Part shown: positions 46,235-58,699 of the stretch, piece after piece
Layout of the letters: each line of letters opens with the position of its first letter
Numbering within the stretch: the stretch's first letter is position 1
Assembly (NCBI GenBank): GCA_021018995.1
Contig: CM037591.1
Location: 72,443,901 to 72,507,900 of the forward strand
Source of the DNA: Chloranthus sessilifolius
Taxonomy: Eukaryota; Streptophyta; Magnoliopsida; Chloranthales; Chloranthaceae
DNA: 64,000 bases
Direction of reading: 5' to 3'
Translations under genes and position numbers: made by a program
The notes under the pieces: model-generated
Databases searched by the model: none
Told to the model about the DNA's origin: nothing
Seen by the model: the letters and a program-made list of their open reading frames with translations, nothing else

Positions 46235-47701
46235 TGATCAGTCACATAATTTATCATTTTATCACTTTTAACTTAGTCATGCTAGGCCTTAGTTTGCTAC
46301 TAATGAGATACTGATGTGCAGATATTTAAGCTAGATAGTAAAAGAGAGCCCAAGTGTTAATCTTAGTCCAAACAAACTTAAAAAGCAGTAAAAAGATGAT
46401 TGAGACTAAAAGACAAATCTTCACCTAAAAGAAATGAAGAATCATGTTTTACGATTGGGTGGAATAACATACTGAGAAGAGAGAAATCGTAATTCACGAT
46501 TCTCTAAAGAAAAGCCATATTAAGTAAAGACGATACAAGAGTAAGCGAAGAATCGCAATGAAGAATCGTCAACTGAAAGCCAACTGAAAGTAGAAAATTG
46601 TGATTTACGATTTTCCATAAAGAACGATTTCCTAAAAATCGAAGCTTTCCACTACTACGAAACGTGAGATCTATCACACCCATGCATATTTTCAGAAGTC
46701 TTCTACAATTAGAAGACTGACCAACCATGGATCCGAGAAGATTGATGAAGATATACTCCGAAGGACTCTGCTGCTGTTAATTAAAGAAAATACTAGAAGC
46801 GCATCAACTAAAGAAAGCAAGGAAGAATAAAATTAGGAATTAGAGTTATATTAGAATCTTTTATGTTTAATAGTTTATTAGAATTAGATCTTTGTAAACT
46901 GACTCCTTATGATTTATAAATAAGAGAGCTCGGTATAGGAATAAGCATGGAAGAATTTCAGCATCAATTGATGACTGAGGTTGAATTTTCTTCTGATAAA
47001 AGTAGTGTAAAATCATTTGAATAGATTAGATATCAAGGGTTTCTCAAGAGCAATTGATGACTGCAATTGACTATTAAAGATTAGTATAGATATCTATAGT
47101 TTCTCAGAAGCGACTGCGGCAGAGGGGTGAAGGATATATTTTACTTTACTTTTTAGTTTATATTTATTTGCGTTGTAAACATCTCTAAGTTTTGATTTGA
47201 ATTGACGACTCAGGTTCAAATTTGCAAATTAGTGTAACGGTTTTACTTTTCCATCTTCAATTTTCCAAGGTTTGATTGATGCCGAAATTTTAGGAAATTG
47301 TTGATTAGATTAAATCTGTATTGATAGGATCTTAGACTTCATTGACGAACAATGCTAGGAAATTAGAAATATAGTGTAACGGTACTGTTTAAATTTATAG
47401 ATATCCGAAAGTTGAAGATTGAGATTTATGACCTTAATCTGTAGGAGGATTAGGATTTATTTTATGCACTTTAGATTAAACAATCATTCTTTTATTCATA
47501 TTTCTCCAGTAGATTAGATCTGAAAGATAAATAGAAGGTTTTAAAGATAAGGATTTGAATAAAAGATAAAACTAAAAAAATTAGATAAAACTTCCTCGTG
47601 GGAATAATCCTATGCTAGTACTATAATTTCCATTGTGCACTTACAATAGGTTAATACTTGAATTTAACATAAAAAAATATACGTCATAAAAAGCAAGATC
47701 A
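46235..47701 (+). repeat. 5' LTR of the Athila-like element
   Basis: Begins TGATCAGTCACATAATTTATC and ends AAGCAAGATCA. It carries repeated AATCGT/ACGATT words at 46440-46640 and repeated CAATTGATGACTG-like words near 46965-47220. GTTTATAAATAAGAG-like TATA sequence (ATTTATAAATAAGAG) lies near 46912-46926. Confidence 0.92.
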
Positions 47702-47707
47702 AGTTTT

Positions 47708-47725
47708 TGGCGCCGCTGCCGGGGA
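47708..47725 (+). other. Primer-binding site of the Athila-like element
   Basis: TGGCGCCGCTGCCGGGGA lies six bases after the LTR. It is one base from TGGCGCCGTTGCCGGGGA, the tRNA-Asp type site known from Athila elements. Confidence 0.85.
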
Positions 47726-48331
47726 AGCGGAATTTATCTAATTCTTTCAAGTTTTTATCTAATATTTCTATTCTTTTGAAAACCAATATTTATCTTTCTC
47801 TATTTATTTTTCTTTCTATTTTTATTTTTCTTTGATCACTTCTTAATCTTTTTGCAGGACTATTCGGAGTAAGTGAATGAAAAGTTTTTAACTTCTGCCA
47901 GTCACAGAATTAAGAAGCTCAAATTTGTTTCTCTTCCTACTTTCTAAAATAAAAATCATATTAAGGTTCAAAACATCAAAATAAGTGATTTTGAAATTAT
48001 GTCCACATTCATCATAGAAGCCCTTCACGGATACAATTCATACATTACTAGATAAGCAATTTACCGCCACATGAAAATAATTGCTATCCATCATATATAC
48101 TATTCGGTATCACTACCCATAATAAATCGTATGACGTTTTATTTTTATCTCAGCCGACATCCAATTTACTGCCAACTAACCTTCTATAAAATCATTATGG
48201 CAATTAAGCTTAGAAGGTTGAGGAAATTTAATACAACGATTCGTATTCCACCGTCAAAGCACTTTAAATACAGGTATAGTTCGTTCTTAGCAAAATAATT
48301 CCCTCTCGTCCCTACCAGCCCATCTTTCCCC

Positions 48332-48580
48332 ATGACAAATGATAAAACCAACTATAATCCAAAAAAGTTCTTTCCAGTCTGGGAGGACCCACCACCACCA
48401 CTAGAACCAGATCCTCTACAGTTCCTATGGGATGAGTACGAGGAAATACAGAAGATTTTGGCAAAGGAAGAAATGAAAAAGAACGAAAGAAAGAAAAAGA
48501 AATATAAGAGGACAGAACCACCCACCATCTTCACCTCCTCTTCGCTCCATCCACTCCCTGCTCAGCATCCATCTCCCTAA
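48332..48580 (+). mobile_element. Small ORF in the Athila-like element (82 residues)
   Basis: Begins MTNDKTNYNPKKFFPVWEDP, then a Pro-rich patch and a highly charged helix (EEIQKILAKEEMKKNERKKK) with a Lys-rich, possibly nuclear-localising stretch. It sits about 600 bases after the primer-binding site, where gag would start. No family is recognised. It may be a relic of a longer frame or a short leader-coded protein. Confidence 0.4.
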
Positions 48581-48589
48581 TCCCTACTA

Positions 48590-50830
48590 TCCCCCTTCCC
48601 GACTTCCAGTTCCTCTTCCAAGAGCAGCAAGTTGAGGGCATCCTGGAGCCAGGAGGGTAATCCATTTTTGATGGGATAAAGTTTTAGTTAGAAGCCGTGG
48701 TCCGATCTTTTTTCGAATGACCTTTATTTTGGACGTTGCTGCCAGTGTCATAGTTTAGTGTGTGTCTAGATTTTTTCTAGAAATTTTTTTTTATGTAATA
48801 AGTTTTCTTTCCATATTTCTGTAACTAGTTCATATATATGAAAAAGTCATTTTTTTTTATTTGTTGTTTTTAGTTTTTATAGTGTTACTAACATCTAACT
48901 TTGCAGTTCTATTAAATTGAAAGTATTTTTTTCCCAAGTTTGGGGGGAAGATTTTTTTTTTCTTTCGCAAATTATAAACATGATTACTAACTTAGCAGTA
49001 AAATAAGGTAAAATTTTTCTGTGTGTCCCCTGTTTTGCACAATGAGGACATTGTCCTATTTAAGTTTAGGGGGATACATTGCATCGGATATATTAGTATC
49101 AGTATATTAGTATAGTAGTTTCAGTTACTTTTTCAATAGTAATTTTTTACTTTTTCATAAATTTTTCATAAAATTTTAGTAAGAAAGTTAATCGTTATAT
49201 GCAAATTATGATAGAAAAATGAAAATCCGAAATACTTAGCAATCCATCATAATAGTGGTTAAAAAATTAAAATAAAAATAGTTACAATTCAAAGTAAAGC
49301 ATCTCTAGAATACTGTATCAGATGAATGTTTAAAACTATACGATTGATTTGAACTACAAACATTTTAGATTATAGTTTCAAAATTATATAACCAGTGAGC
49401 TATAGAGCCTATTTCCTCAGTTATTTCGAGAAAGAGAGATTGTTTTTATTCATGCTAAAATTTCCTATAACTTCTCTACTATCTGTAACCTCATATTGCT
49501 GAACTTAGAATCAATATATTCTGTAAATATGATGATTTATTTTTTAGAACTGTCTATTAAGTATATCAAAACAATAAGACATCCATATTAGTGAATTGTG
49601 AAAATGACCAAATGCCATATTTTATTAAACCAGAGCCAAAAAGTAAAAAAATCCTAGAATAATATACCCTTGGAACCCATATTAGAAGCCTAAAACCGAA
49701 TTTCTTTATACCAAAATTTTATAAACCTTTAACCATATGTACTGACCAAAGCTTTCTACCTTTGACCCTTACAATTTTTGAGAGTTTAGAATATAAAAGA
49801 ATGAGAGAAGAGGGAGTGGAGGAGTATATGCTTAACTAATAAAGGATCTGCTGAAATGGGTACAACTGAAAAAGAAATACAAATGTATGAAAATATGAGA
49901 AAAAGAAAAGAAAAAGAAGAAATCGTAAAAGATGATTCCATGAAAAAGAGAAGCAAAAAGCTTCCAAATGGAAAAGAACTTGGGATTTATACTAGAAAAG
50001 AAATGGGAAGAAGATATCCAAAATAAGGATACTTATTGAAGCTGAAAAATAGAAGAAGAAGAAGAAAAAGAAGAGCTAAATTCTCAAAAAACTTTTGAAT
50101 CCACTTTACCATTTCTTGAAACCTTATGAAAATCCAAAGCCCCATTACAAGCCGAAGGAAAGACCTTTGTGATTTATGATTTACAGAAAAAATATGAGTC
50201 TAGTAGAGATATATAAAATAGATACTATGAATAAATAATGAAGTTATATGAATAAAATTGATTATCCTTTCTATGAGATTTATCTGCTTTGTAATTATTA
50301 GATTTTTTTATATATATCTACAATATTGTGAGAACCCAAAATTTCGTTTATTTTTTAGAGTATGCCAATAGTGAAAGTTTTGATGAAAATATTTTCTAAA
50401 AATTACAGTTTCAAAATATCTATGATGAATAAACTATTCACAGAATTGCACACACTACACGTTACACTGAATTGAAATTATTGAGTTTTGATATAGGATA
50501 ATTACGATGATGGGAAGCTGAGGATAAAAGATTTGAAATTTTTTGAAAAATAATGACCATATAGGGATTGACTGAGTATTTAGTATATAAAAATTTTTCT
50601 TTTGAATTTTTAGTTTTGAAAAATATTTTGAAAAAACTCAAAAATATTTGATGTTTGTGGGTAACTTCACTGAAAACCTTCAGGAGACTACAACTCCTCC
50701 ACTAGGGATCACCTAGGGTTTAAAGGCTTATTGCATATGTTCAATGCAATTGTGCTCCCTATGCAAGTGGCATTTAAATTCATAGTTTTAAATATTTTAT
50801 GTTTTCTTGTTTTCTAGGGACAAGCAAAAC
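48590..50830 (+). other. Non-coding internal region of the Athila-like element
   Basis: AT-rich with no gene. G-rich words preceded by TTAAGTTT, such as TTAAGTTTAGGGGGATAC near 49054 and CCAAGTTTGGGGGGAAG near 48934, are typical of the 3' non-coding part of Athila elements. A-rich, glutamate/lysine-coding stretches at 49795-50120 are low complexity. Confidence 0.6.
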
Positions 50831-50832
50831 TT

Positions 50833-50845
50833 AAGTTTTGGGGTG
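50833..50845 (+). other. Polypurine tract of the Athila-like element
   Basis: AAGTTTTGGGGTG directly before the 3' LTR. Confidence 0.75.
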
Positions 50846-52325
50846 TGATTAGTCACATAATTTATCATTTTATCACCCTGAACTTAGTGATACTAGGCCT
50901 TAGTTTGCTACTAATGAGATACTGACATGCAGATATTAAAGGTAGACAGTAAAAGAGAGCTTAAGTGTTAAACTTAGTTAAAATGAACTCAAAAAATAGT
51001 AAACAGATGATTGAGCATAAAAGACAAAACTTCGTCTAAAAAGAAATGAAGAATCATGTTTTACGATTATGTGAAATAACATACTGAGAAGAGAGAAATC
51101 ATAATTTATGATTCTCTAAAGAAAAGTCATATTAAGTAAAGACGATACAAGAGAAAGTGAAGAATCGCAATGAAGAATCGTTAACTGAAAGCCAACTGAA
51201 AATAGAAAATTGTGATTTACGATTTTCCACAAAGAACGATTTCCTAAAAATAGAAGGTTTCCACTGCTACGAAATGTGAGATCTATCACCGCCATGCATA
51301 TTTTCAGAAGTCTTCTACAATTAGAAGGCTGACCAACCATGGATCTAAGAAGATTGATGAAGATATACTCTAAAGGACTCTTCTGCAGTTAATTAAAGAA
51401 TACTCTGGAAGCACATCACTAAAGAATGCAAGGAAGAATAAAATTAGGAATTAGAATTATATTAGGAATCTTTTATTTTTTGTAGTTTATTAGAATTTGA
51501 TCTCTGTAAACTGACTCCTTATGATCTATAAATAAGAGAGCTCGGTATAGGAATAAGGATCGAAGAATTTCAGCATCAATTGACGACTGGGGTTGGATTT
51601 TCTTTCGATCAAAGTAGTGTAAAATAGTTAGAATAGATTAGATATCAGAGGTTTCTCAAGAGCAATTGACGACTGCAATTTAGTGCTGAAGATTAGTGTA
51701 GATATCTGTAGTTTCTCAGGAGCAATTGATTACTGCGGCTGAGGGGTGAAGCATATATTTTACTTTACTTTCTAGTTTATATTTATTTGCTTCGTAAACA
51801 TCTCCAAGTTTTGATTTGAATTAACGACTCAGGTTTGAATTTGCAGATTAGTGTAACAGTTTTACTTTTCCATCTTCAATTTTCCAAGGTTTGATTGACG
51901 CCCATATTTTAGGAAATTATTGATTATATTAAATCTGTATTGATAAGATCTTAGACTTGATTGACGACCAATGCGTAGAAACTAGAAATATAGTGTAATA
52001 GTACTATTTAAATTTATAAATATCCGAAACCTGAAGATTGAGATTGGCGACCTTAATCGAAAGAAGGAGGATTAGGATTTATTTTATGCACATTAGATTA
52101 AACAACTATTCTTTTATTCATATTTCTCCAGTAGATTAGATCTTATAGATAAATAAAAAGTTTTAAAGATAAGGATTTGAATACAATGTAAAACTAAAGA
52201 AATTAGATAATAAACTTCCTCGTGGGAACGATCCTATGCTAGTACTATAATTTCCTTTGTATGCTTGCAATAGGTTAAGACTTGAATTTAACATAAAAAA
52301 ATATATGTAATAAAAAGTAAGATCA
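50846..52325 (+). repeat. 3' LTR of the Athila-like element
   Basis: Begins TGATTAGTCACATAATTTATC and ends AAGTAAGATCA; 1480 bp, collinear with the 5' LTR. Confidence 0.92.
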
Positions 52326-53007
52326 CCAGTCGTTACAAAATAGGGCCAGGTGGTGTTTCTGATTCCCTGTACCATTGTATTTGTTAAATTTTGGAGGTTT
52401 AAAGGCAACAGGTACAGTGAAGTCGATGTCTCGGTAAAATTTGTCGAACGCGCAAGATTGCTTAGAGCATTCTCTCTTAGCCATGTAGTTGCCTAGAAAT
52501 TGGAGGAGGTCATTTGTGTTTATGGCGGTGGCTTTTCTAGGTGTCTCGGGGGATGGTTGTCCTCGGTATTTGTTGTTGTAGGATGTGTGAGAGGTATGTG
52601 TGTTACGTGTCGAGGAAGTCGGAGCACATGGAGGAGTCTACGTCCTTTCCTCTTGTCTATTCCTCAGAGTAACCTGTCTTTGGTCTCTTGTAGCTCTATA
52701 TAAGTGAGTCAGGGACTGGAGCAATGCGTCGGCTTCTTTTCCTCCGTTTGAGTGCACTGACAGTGTTGTCCATAACTTGACTAGTGGTGGAATTTTGTCC
52801 GTCGTCACTTTCTCCACTGTTTTTGCTGTGATTTATGTTTCGTTGAGCAAAGGGGTATTTTTCACTCTCACTGACCGTATTTACCCAAGCACGGCGATGG
52901 GTTGTCTAGGGAGACAGCTTAACGTTATACTCGAGATCGCTAGGGAAGTTTCCTGAGGGTGGGTTGATATTATTAAAGCTTAATTTTCTGATGCCGATAA
53001 TTTTAAA

Positions 53008-53011
<4 letters not shown>

Positions 53012-53061
<50 letters not shown>
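53012..53061. repeat. (TA)n tract followed by poly-T
   Basis: About 17 TA units, then a run of about 17 T. It lies in the leader of the gag-only Tat-like element; a poly-T/AT tract is also found at 24548-24581 and 63300-63350. Confidence 0.95.
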
Positions 53062-53218
53062 GTTTGTAAAAATTGAGTATGCAGATGAGTGTGTCTAAAA
53101 AGTCATATAGTAAAGCGAAAAAAAAATAAATTTAAATACTGCAAGGAAATAGAAAACCAAATTAATTAAACTGGGATAAGCTTAGCGAAAAAGAGTCTCA
53201 CCGTGATCGCAAGTCTAT

Positions 53219-54057
53219 TGTTATGCGCTTTTTCTGGGTTCCTCTTGGTCCACAGAATAAGTGGCCCAATTCGGTCCACATGGACTCTGGCGGAAAATGA
53301 TAGAATAATAAAGCGATAAAGTTATAATAGGAAAATGTTTATGAGCGCCTGCCATGATATATTAGAATAATAAAAAGATAATATTTAAATGTAGAAAAAT
53401 AAAGGAAGACAAATTATATGTGGAGAATACCTATGTAGATGCGATCACCAGCTACAAATGTCTATTGGCACTACAACACATCACTGATCATGCTTTATGG
53501 GTAGCGGGGACTTGCAGGTTGAACTCCTTTACATGTGCGCTTAATTAAGGAGTTCAAGTGGTCTAGGGAACTAGAGGCGAGGCTCACTTGGGAACCAATT
53601 GCGCACTGGTGAAGGGACGCGCAATCGATTGCACGCACTGGATATGGCACACAATCGGGTCTCAAGGCGGTTTCTAGAAGGTTATGGACTGGTCCAAGTG
53701 GGACCAATTGCGCGCTAGTGATGGAGTGTGCAACCTGATTACGTGCGCTGAGCAGGGTGCGGAATCAACTCCTATGCAGGCCCATAGGGAGAACTATCCT
53801 GGCCCAAATGAGACCAATTGCACGCACTTGGGTGGGCATGTAATTCGAGGCGTTCCCTAGGCTATGTCAGGTTCGAGCCACATGGCTATTGTTTCAACGT
53901 GTGGTTCGACTATATACTATTGTTTCAGTATATAGTCCTTGTATTATGATTTTCAGGCTTTCAGAGAAGGTAAGTCCCTTCTGAAAGTCATGGACAAGGT
54001 CAATGGTTGACCAAATAGGTTTGTATTCTCTGAGAGGGAAAAATTGGAGTGTCTACA
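53219..54057 (-). mobile_element. Tat-like LTR, minus orientation (5' LTR of the gag-only element)
   Basis: On the minus strand it begins TGTAGACACTCCAATTTTTC at 54057 and ends near GCGCATAACA at 53219. No purine tract precedes it, and CACGGTGAGACTC near 53196-53208 resembles the LTR-end and primer-site context of the Tat element at 22905-22935. It matches 58299-58625 plus 59650-59690 plus 62130-62615, and lacks about 1 kb relative to that copy. The orientation is chosen from the TGTAGACACC start, the TATA box and the purine tract of the second copy; a plus-strand reading with TGTTA...CTACA ends is possible but less likely. Confidence 0.65.
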
Positions 54058-55484
54058 GACAAGGCTCAAGGATCGACAACTGGCGTGCCCAGTCCTTAAA
54101 TCAGGAACTACCTACCCACCTCCACCGTTCCCTCGAAGAAAGAAGCTACCGATGCACAACCGCCAGAGTGGATGGCAAGAGACAAGGAAGCCAACTTGCT
54201 TCCCCCGCCTCACGTCATTCAACCACCACCTATTTCGGTGCCTCAGCCACTTCAGCCAGGTGTGAGTAAAGTGCATCGACCACGAAAAGAACATGTGCTC
54301 GAATTAGGCCAGGCGTATGACCTCCTACGGGACCTCCAGAAGATCCCAGTGCAAATATCGATACTCGAGCTGATCAAGAAATCCCTAGACCATCATATGC
54401 TATAGACAAAAATATTAGAAGAAACATAAATCAATGAAGACACCACTTTAGAAGAGCTGCACCAGATCACTTATGTTATGCTGCAACCACCAGCCATTAC
54501 CTTCATCGACGCGGATATGCCGAAAGAATCCTTGCGAGGGAGCTCAACCACCATCTATCTAATGGTCATAATAAGAGGATTTTCAATCCCTCATGCACTA
54601 GTTGACAGGATAAAAACTCAATATTTGCCCCATAACGACGCTCAAGATTCTTGAGTACATATAGCAGGATATAAGGCCTTCGTTGCTATCTCTAATCGCA
54701 TATGATGGCTCTTGGCGCTTTGTCAAGGGAACCATTAAGCTACAAGTTCGCCTCAGGCCAGTAACAAGAGATGTCACCTTCCACATTTCTGACTCTTCCA
54801 GTACTTACAATTTAATCTTAGGAAGGAATTGGTTGGAGTCCATGAAAGTCATAGCGTCTACATACCACCAATGTGTCAAATTCCCTCACGATGACTCTAT
54901 CATCAGAATATACGCTGACTCACCTCTTCAGGAGATAGATACTGACTACAGAACAAGCATCATGATAGCCCATGACTCGGTGCTATCCACTGGCCACATC
55001 AAAAGAGTGCAGACTTCCAGCAACTCAGTGATAGCCGAAGTTAGCCATCCCACCTCTCCTTCAACGTGTCGGCAAAGATTAACGAGAAGAGAAGCAGGCC
55101 CCGACCTTACCTACTTATACGACATAAATCACATATGCAATAAAAGGGTGGGACCTTATGTATCAACTAGCATACATCCCTCACACTAGGCTCGACAAGA
55201 ATAAGCAAGGACGCATAGGGCTTATCGTCTCGAAGAAGGTTCGAAAACAAACAGGATTTGGCTACCAATCAGACGATAAGCAAGTTGGCCTCTTGCCAAC
55301 CTCGCCTAAGTGGTCACTATATGACCATTTCATCTACGGGACCGCCGAGAAGGTGATGTTCTAAAGAAAGAAAGGGAATCCTTCCCTAAAATGTAAGAGA
55401 CAAAAATCGAGCAGATAACTAAAGCCATCACTAACCTGACCAACTTGAATCAAGACGACGACATGGATTAGAGGTTTGGGGGTG
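54058..55484 (+). mobile_element. Plus-strand gag end and protease of a Tat element (fossil)
   Basis: Near 54190-54400 a gag C-terminal part reads PPPISVPQPLQPGV and VLELGQAYDLLRDLQKIPVQ. A retropepsin domain follows at about 54480-54950: ITFIDADMPKE-like sequence, YDGSWRFVKGTIKLQV, then SSTYNLILGRNWLESMKVIA and STYHQCVKFP, the standard Tat protease end block. ACTGGCGTGCCCAGT at 54076-54090 is also seen near gag starts in some plant Gypsy elements. The copy is partial and broken. Confidence 0.75.
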
Positions 55485-55849
55485 TGTTAAGTAGTGAAAA
55501 ATACTATTTTTCACCTCCTAACATGACCTTTGATGGACCTTGAGTTGACTAGTAATGTGTTTTGAGTGTATTTTGTAGATAAGCAATAAATTGCAGCCTT
55601 AGTGCAGACATCTACCTAAAATGGCCAAAGAAGCAATTTGCTCCTTAACATGTGACCTTACAGCTCAAAAGGCTAGCCAGTCAAACGGTCCACAGAGCTT
55701 TAGAAGATCATAAGAATGTCATGGGCCCAACTGGGGATGCTTGAGGCCAAGTGTAGTTGCAAGGAATGAAGATTGAATCCACCAAGAGGTTACTGGATGT
55801 TGAACAATTGAAGAACAGCACACTTGAGAGGTGTGCTAGTTGTGGAAGC

Positions 55850-56370
55850 ACTAAAGTTAAACTGTCGAGAGGTTCCATGAAGCGGTCGAGAGCTCCCCAA
55901 TACCTGTCGAAAAGTTCTAAAGGTTAATTATAACTTGTCGAGAGGTTCTGAGGAGAAACTGTGAAGAGATCGAGAGGATGATAGACCCCGTCGAGAAGGT
56001 TGGGAGTGCCATGAAAGATCCTATTGACACCTTACCTGAAGGTGCAGGGGATATCAAGAGGTTCCAAGTACATCTCGAGAGGTTCAGCAGAACCTATCGA
56101 GCAGTCCAAGACAACCTATCGAGAACTCATAGGTAAATTTTATAATAAATCGACAGGTTGATTATAACCTGTCGACTTATTATAAAGAATTGGACAGAAG
56201 GTTAAATTGAACCACAATCCTATCGACAAGTGCAAATTAACATCTCGAGATGCTTGCAATCCTGTCGAGAAGCCTCCAGATCCTATCGAGAGCTACCCAA
56301 TCCTGTCGAAAGCCATGGAGAACCTGTCGAAATGAAGAACAAGCATACTCAGAACCTGTCGAGAGGTTCC
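55850..56370 (+). repeat. U3 array of TCGAGAGGTT-type short repeats
   Basis: About 20 degenerate copies of CTGTCGAGAGGTTCC-like words (CTATCGAGAGC, CCTGTCGAAAGCC, ACCTGTCGAGAGGTT) at irregular spacing of about 20-40 bp, all upstream of the TATA box. Confidence 0.8.
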
Positions 56371-56653
56371 TTGAACCACTTGACACTCGAACTGGTAACT
56401 TCTCAGCATGTTTCTTCAGTAGCTGCCAATTTCAAAAGTTTATGCACACATCCCAAAGCACGTCAGCAACCCCTAGGGGTATTTTTGGTACTCAACATAG
56501 TACAAATGGAAACCCTAACTACCTTACATGTACTTACCGGTGAGAACTAATGGGAGAAGGGCTTCTAAAAGAGGAATCAGCCATATCAGCACAACAGAAT
56601 TATTCTCTTGAGCTCTGATTGGCTAAAACAAATCTGAGGACAGAGGAGGAGAG

Positions 56654-56660
56654 TATAAAG
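56654..56660 (+). promoter_or_regulatory. TATA box of the TGTT-family LTR
   Basis: TATAAAG at the same place as the TATA boxes of 25809-25820 and 33461-33470. Confidence 0.55.
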
Positions 56661-57637
56661 GCTTGAAGAAATTACATTGAAGACATCCAGAATTGAAGAG
56701 AACCAAAGCATAGTTCGAGATCTATTTTTCCCTCCAAAACTCTCTCTCTTCCTTCTTCTCCCATTCTCCCTTTCGCCAATCATGATTGGCTAAACTCCTT
56801 TGAGCAATTAGGGTGAGGTCTTGATCTATAAATCGAGAGTTTCAGAGGCTTGTAAAGGATTGTATGTTGCACAGATTGTAGATCTGAGCACAATAGGATT
56901 GTAAGTTGTATTATTGTAATGTAATTATAGTTTTTAAAGGTAGTTCTAATCTACATTTCACTTCTTCATATTTGATTTCCCTGGATTGGATACTCTTATG
57001 GATGCCAACCAGAAATGGGGAGCTTGTAACCTGACACCCACAACATCTGCAATAGTTTACCTTTTCCAATCAAGATCAATAGATTGGAACAATCACTGGG
57101 ATGATTTTTGTCCAGTAGAAGGGCTGATCATAACCTTAGGATTACTTTGATCCATTGGTGGAGAGTGGATTCTTAAACCTAGCGTCTGACCTTGTAGCCA
57201 GATGGAGGATTGTTGCAGATCTGTCCACTACACTGCCTTTGATTCCTTTGATTTTCAGTAAGAGATCAAAACCCCTAGCTGCTATTCTCCATCTTTTGAA
57301 TTTTCATCTTTTCTCTATCTCCCCTCATCTCTGTGTTTGATCAGATCTAGATCACTTGCATTTAACTTTTGTAGTTTGTAGTAAAAGTGATAAATCCTTA
57401 AACCTCTCCTCTTTCCTATTTTAATTTAGCTTAAATTAGGATAGAGTGCCAGATCTATAATAGATTTAGAGATTTACTATAGTTAAATCACATTTCCCTT
57501 ACTTACCTTTTGAAACTTGCTGCAACAACCCTGGTTTTTGCAAGACTGTCTGTTCACCTTAATTTCATATATATGTAATTTTCCATATTAATTGGCTGGG
57601 TTAACCATTTAATAATTGTAAGGTGAGCTAGACAACA

Positions 57638-58298
57638 AGGTCATACCGCTATTTTACACTGAAGAATCCTCTAAAAAACAAAGGGAGGAGCTTTCAAAAC
57701 CCGAGCCACACCTAGAAGATTGGGGGTCAGCTAACAATGAATATTTTCATATTGCAGCTCTAGGGGATGAAGAATCGGAGTCGCATATCCTCCAATATCC
57801 ATAATCATCCAAGCCCCACGAACTGGCAGAAGAAGATTGACTGTCCAAGTCAAGTGATGAAGAAGACTATTGGATAAATCTTACTGACATAGAGTTACGA
57901 GATCTCCTAAGAGAGGAGAGTCTGAAGTTACTCGAGGAAGTCAATTGCTCCCCGAACTAAGGATCAGACTCTAACGACGAATTCGGCCATCGGTCCATAC
58001 TCAATAATTGTCGATGCCCACGCTACTATACTTTCTTGGAGTCACCCTATTGCAACCTATGCACATCTATCCTAATATGATGCGAGAGAGCCATCTTCCA
58101 CTAAAAGCACCGCAACTTCAAATATTCTAGAAATCACTAGAGGAAGAATGACAACTGTCTCTAAGTGATGACGAAGATTATTGGATAGATCTGTCTGCCC
58201 TTGACTTGGCAGAACAGTCAGACCAAGGACTTCAAGGACTAAAGATGAGGCCAACTCCAACAACAACGACCTTGGCCCCAATCTCGAAAGGATGGGAA
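57638..58298 (+). mobile_element. Tat coding remnant after the LTR insertion (fossil)
   Basis: Acidic open sequence such as KQREELSKPEPHLEDWG and SDEEDYWINLTDIELRDLL, probably the linker between protease and RT of the element at 54058-55484. Near-repeats of DEEDYWI (57870 and 58170) occur. It ends against the LTR at 58299. Confidence 0.45.
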
Positions 58299-58699
58299 TG
58301 TTAGTACGTGCTTTATCTTGATTCCTTTCGGTCCCCGGAAAGAGTGGCCCAATTCGGACTACATGGACTATGGCGGAAAGTGATAGAATAATAAAGAGAT
58401 AAAATAATAATAGGAAAATATTGATGTGCGCCTGCAGTGATATATTAGAATAATAAAATGGCAAAATTTAACTACAGAAAAATAAAGGAAGGCGAATTCT
58501 AAATGGAGGATACCCGTGTAGATGCGATCACCAACTATAGATGTTTATTGACGCTGCAACACATCATTGATCATGCTTTAAGGGGAGCAGGGGCTTGTAG
58601 GTTGAACTCCTTTACTGAATCATCGGTCGTCCAATGTCAACAGCTCTAGGTTGCCTTGGGGTTTAGCTAGTTTGGTATCCTAATCCTACTCTAAGTCTA

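Larger units (their letters stand above)
46235..52325 (+). mobile_element. Athila-like non-autonomous LTR element, both LTRs present
   Basis: Total 6091 bp: 5' LTR 46235-47701, primer-binding site from 47708, internal region of about 3.1 kb, polypurine tract before 50846, 3' LTR 50846-52325. Flanks are ACAGT (46230-46234) and CCAGT (52326-52330), a target duplication with one difference. No gag-pol is seen, so it is a large non-autonomous derivative. The LTRs differ by roughly 8-10% by eye in the first 300 bases, which suggests an age of a few million years at usual plant rates. It is complete in outline and lies in the gag of an older Tat-like element. Confidence 0.9.
45790..53000 (-). mobile_element. 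Gag of the Tat-like element, split by an inserted element (fossil)
   Basis: The N-terminal half lies at about 52326-52560 and up: FLGNYMAKRECSKQSCAFDK, then PVAFKPPKFNKYNGTGN. The C-terminal half lies at 45890-46234: GLLIHYF, LKGEALDWFAALP, FLDQYQHLTHEEISLANLMH and GDEDFPTFSNCWRRLA. These are capsid-core blocks of Tat gag. The two halves flank the Athila-like element at 46235-52325, which therefore inserted later. Nothing recognisable as pol follows, which suggests a non-autonomous gag-only element. The copy is broken. Confidence 0.78.
55485..57637 (+). mobile_element. TGTT-family LTR, plus orientation
   Basis: 2153 bp, beginning TGTTAAGTAGTGAAAAATAC and ending AGCTAGACAACA. It is the same subfamily as the fragment 32482-33712. 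A TATA box lies at 56654-56660. GAGGTTTGGGGGTG directly precedes it and resembles the family's own polypurine tract (36391-36406), so it may be a 3' LTR rather than a solo LTR; a clean target duplication is not seen (GGGTG left, AGGTC right). It interrupts Tat coding sequence that resumes at 57638. Confidence 0.75.

Noticed and set aside
48071-48298. 75-residue plus-strand frame in the Athila-like element
   Set aside because: AT-rich composition with no recognisable motif and no support from context.
54003-54405. Overlapping plus-strand frames as separate small genes
   Set aside because: They are pieces of one decayed Tat gag C-terminal region read in different frames.
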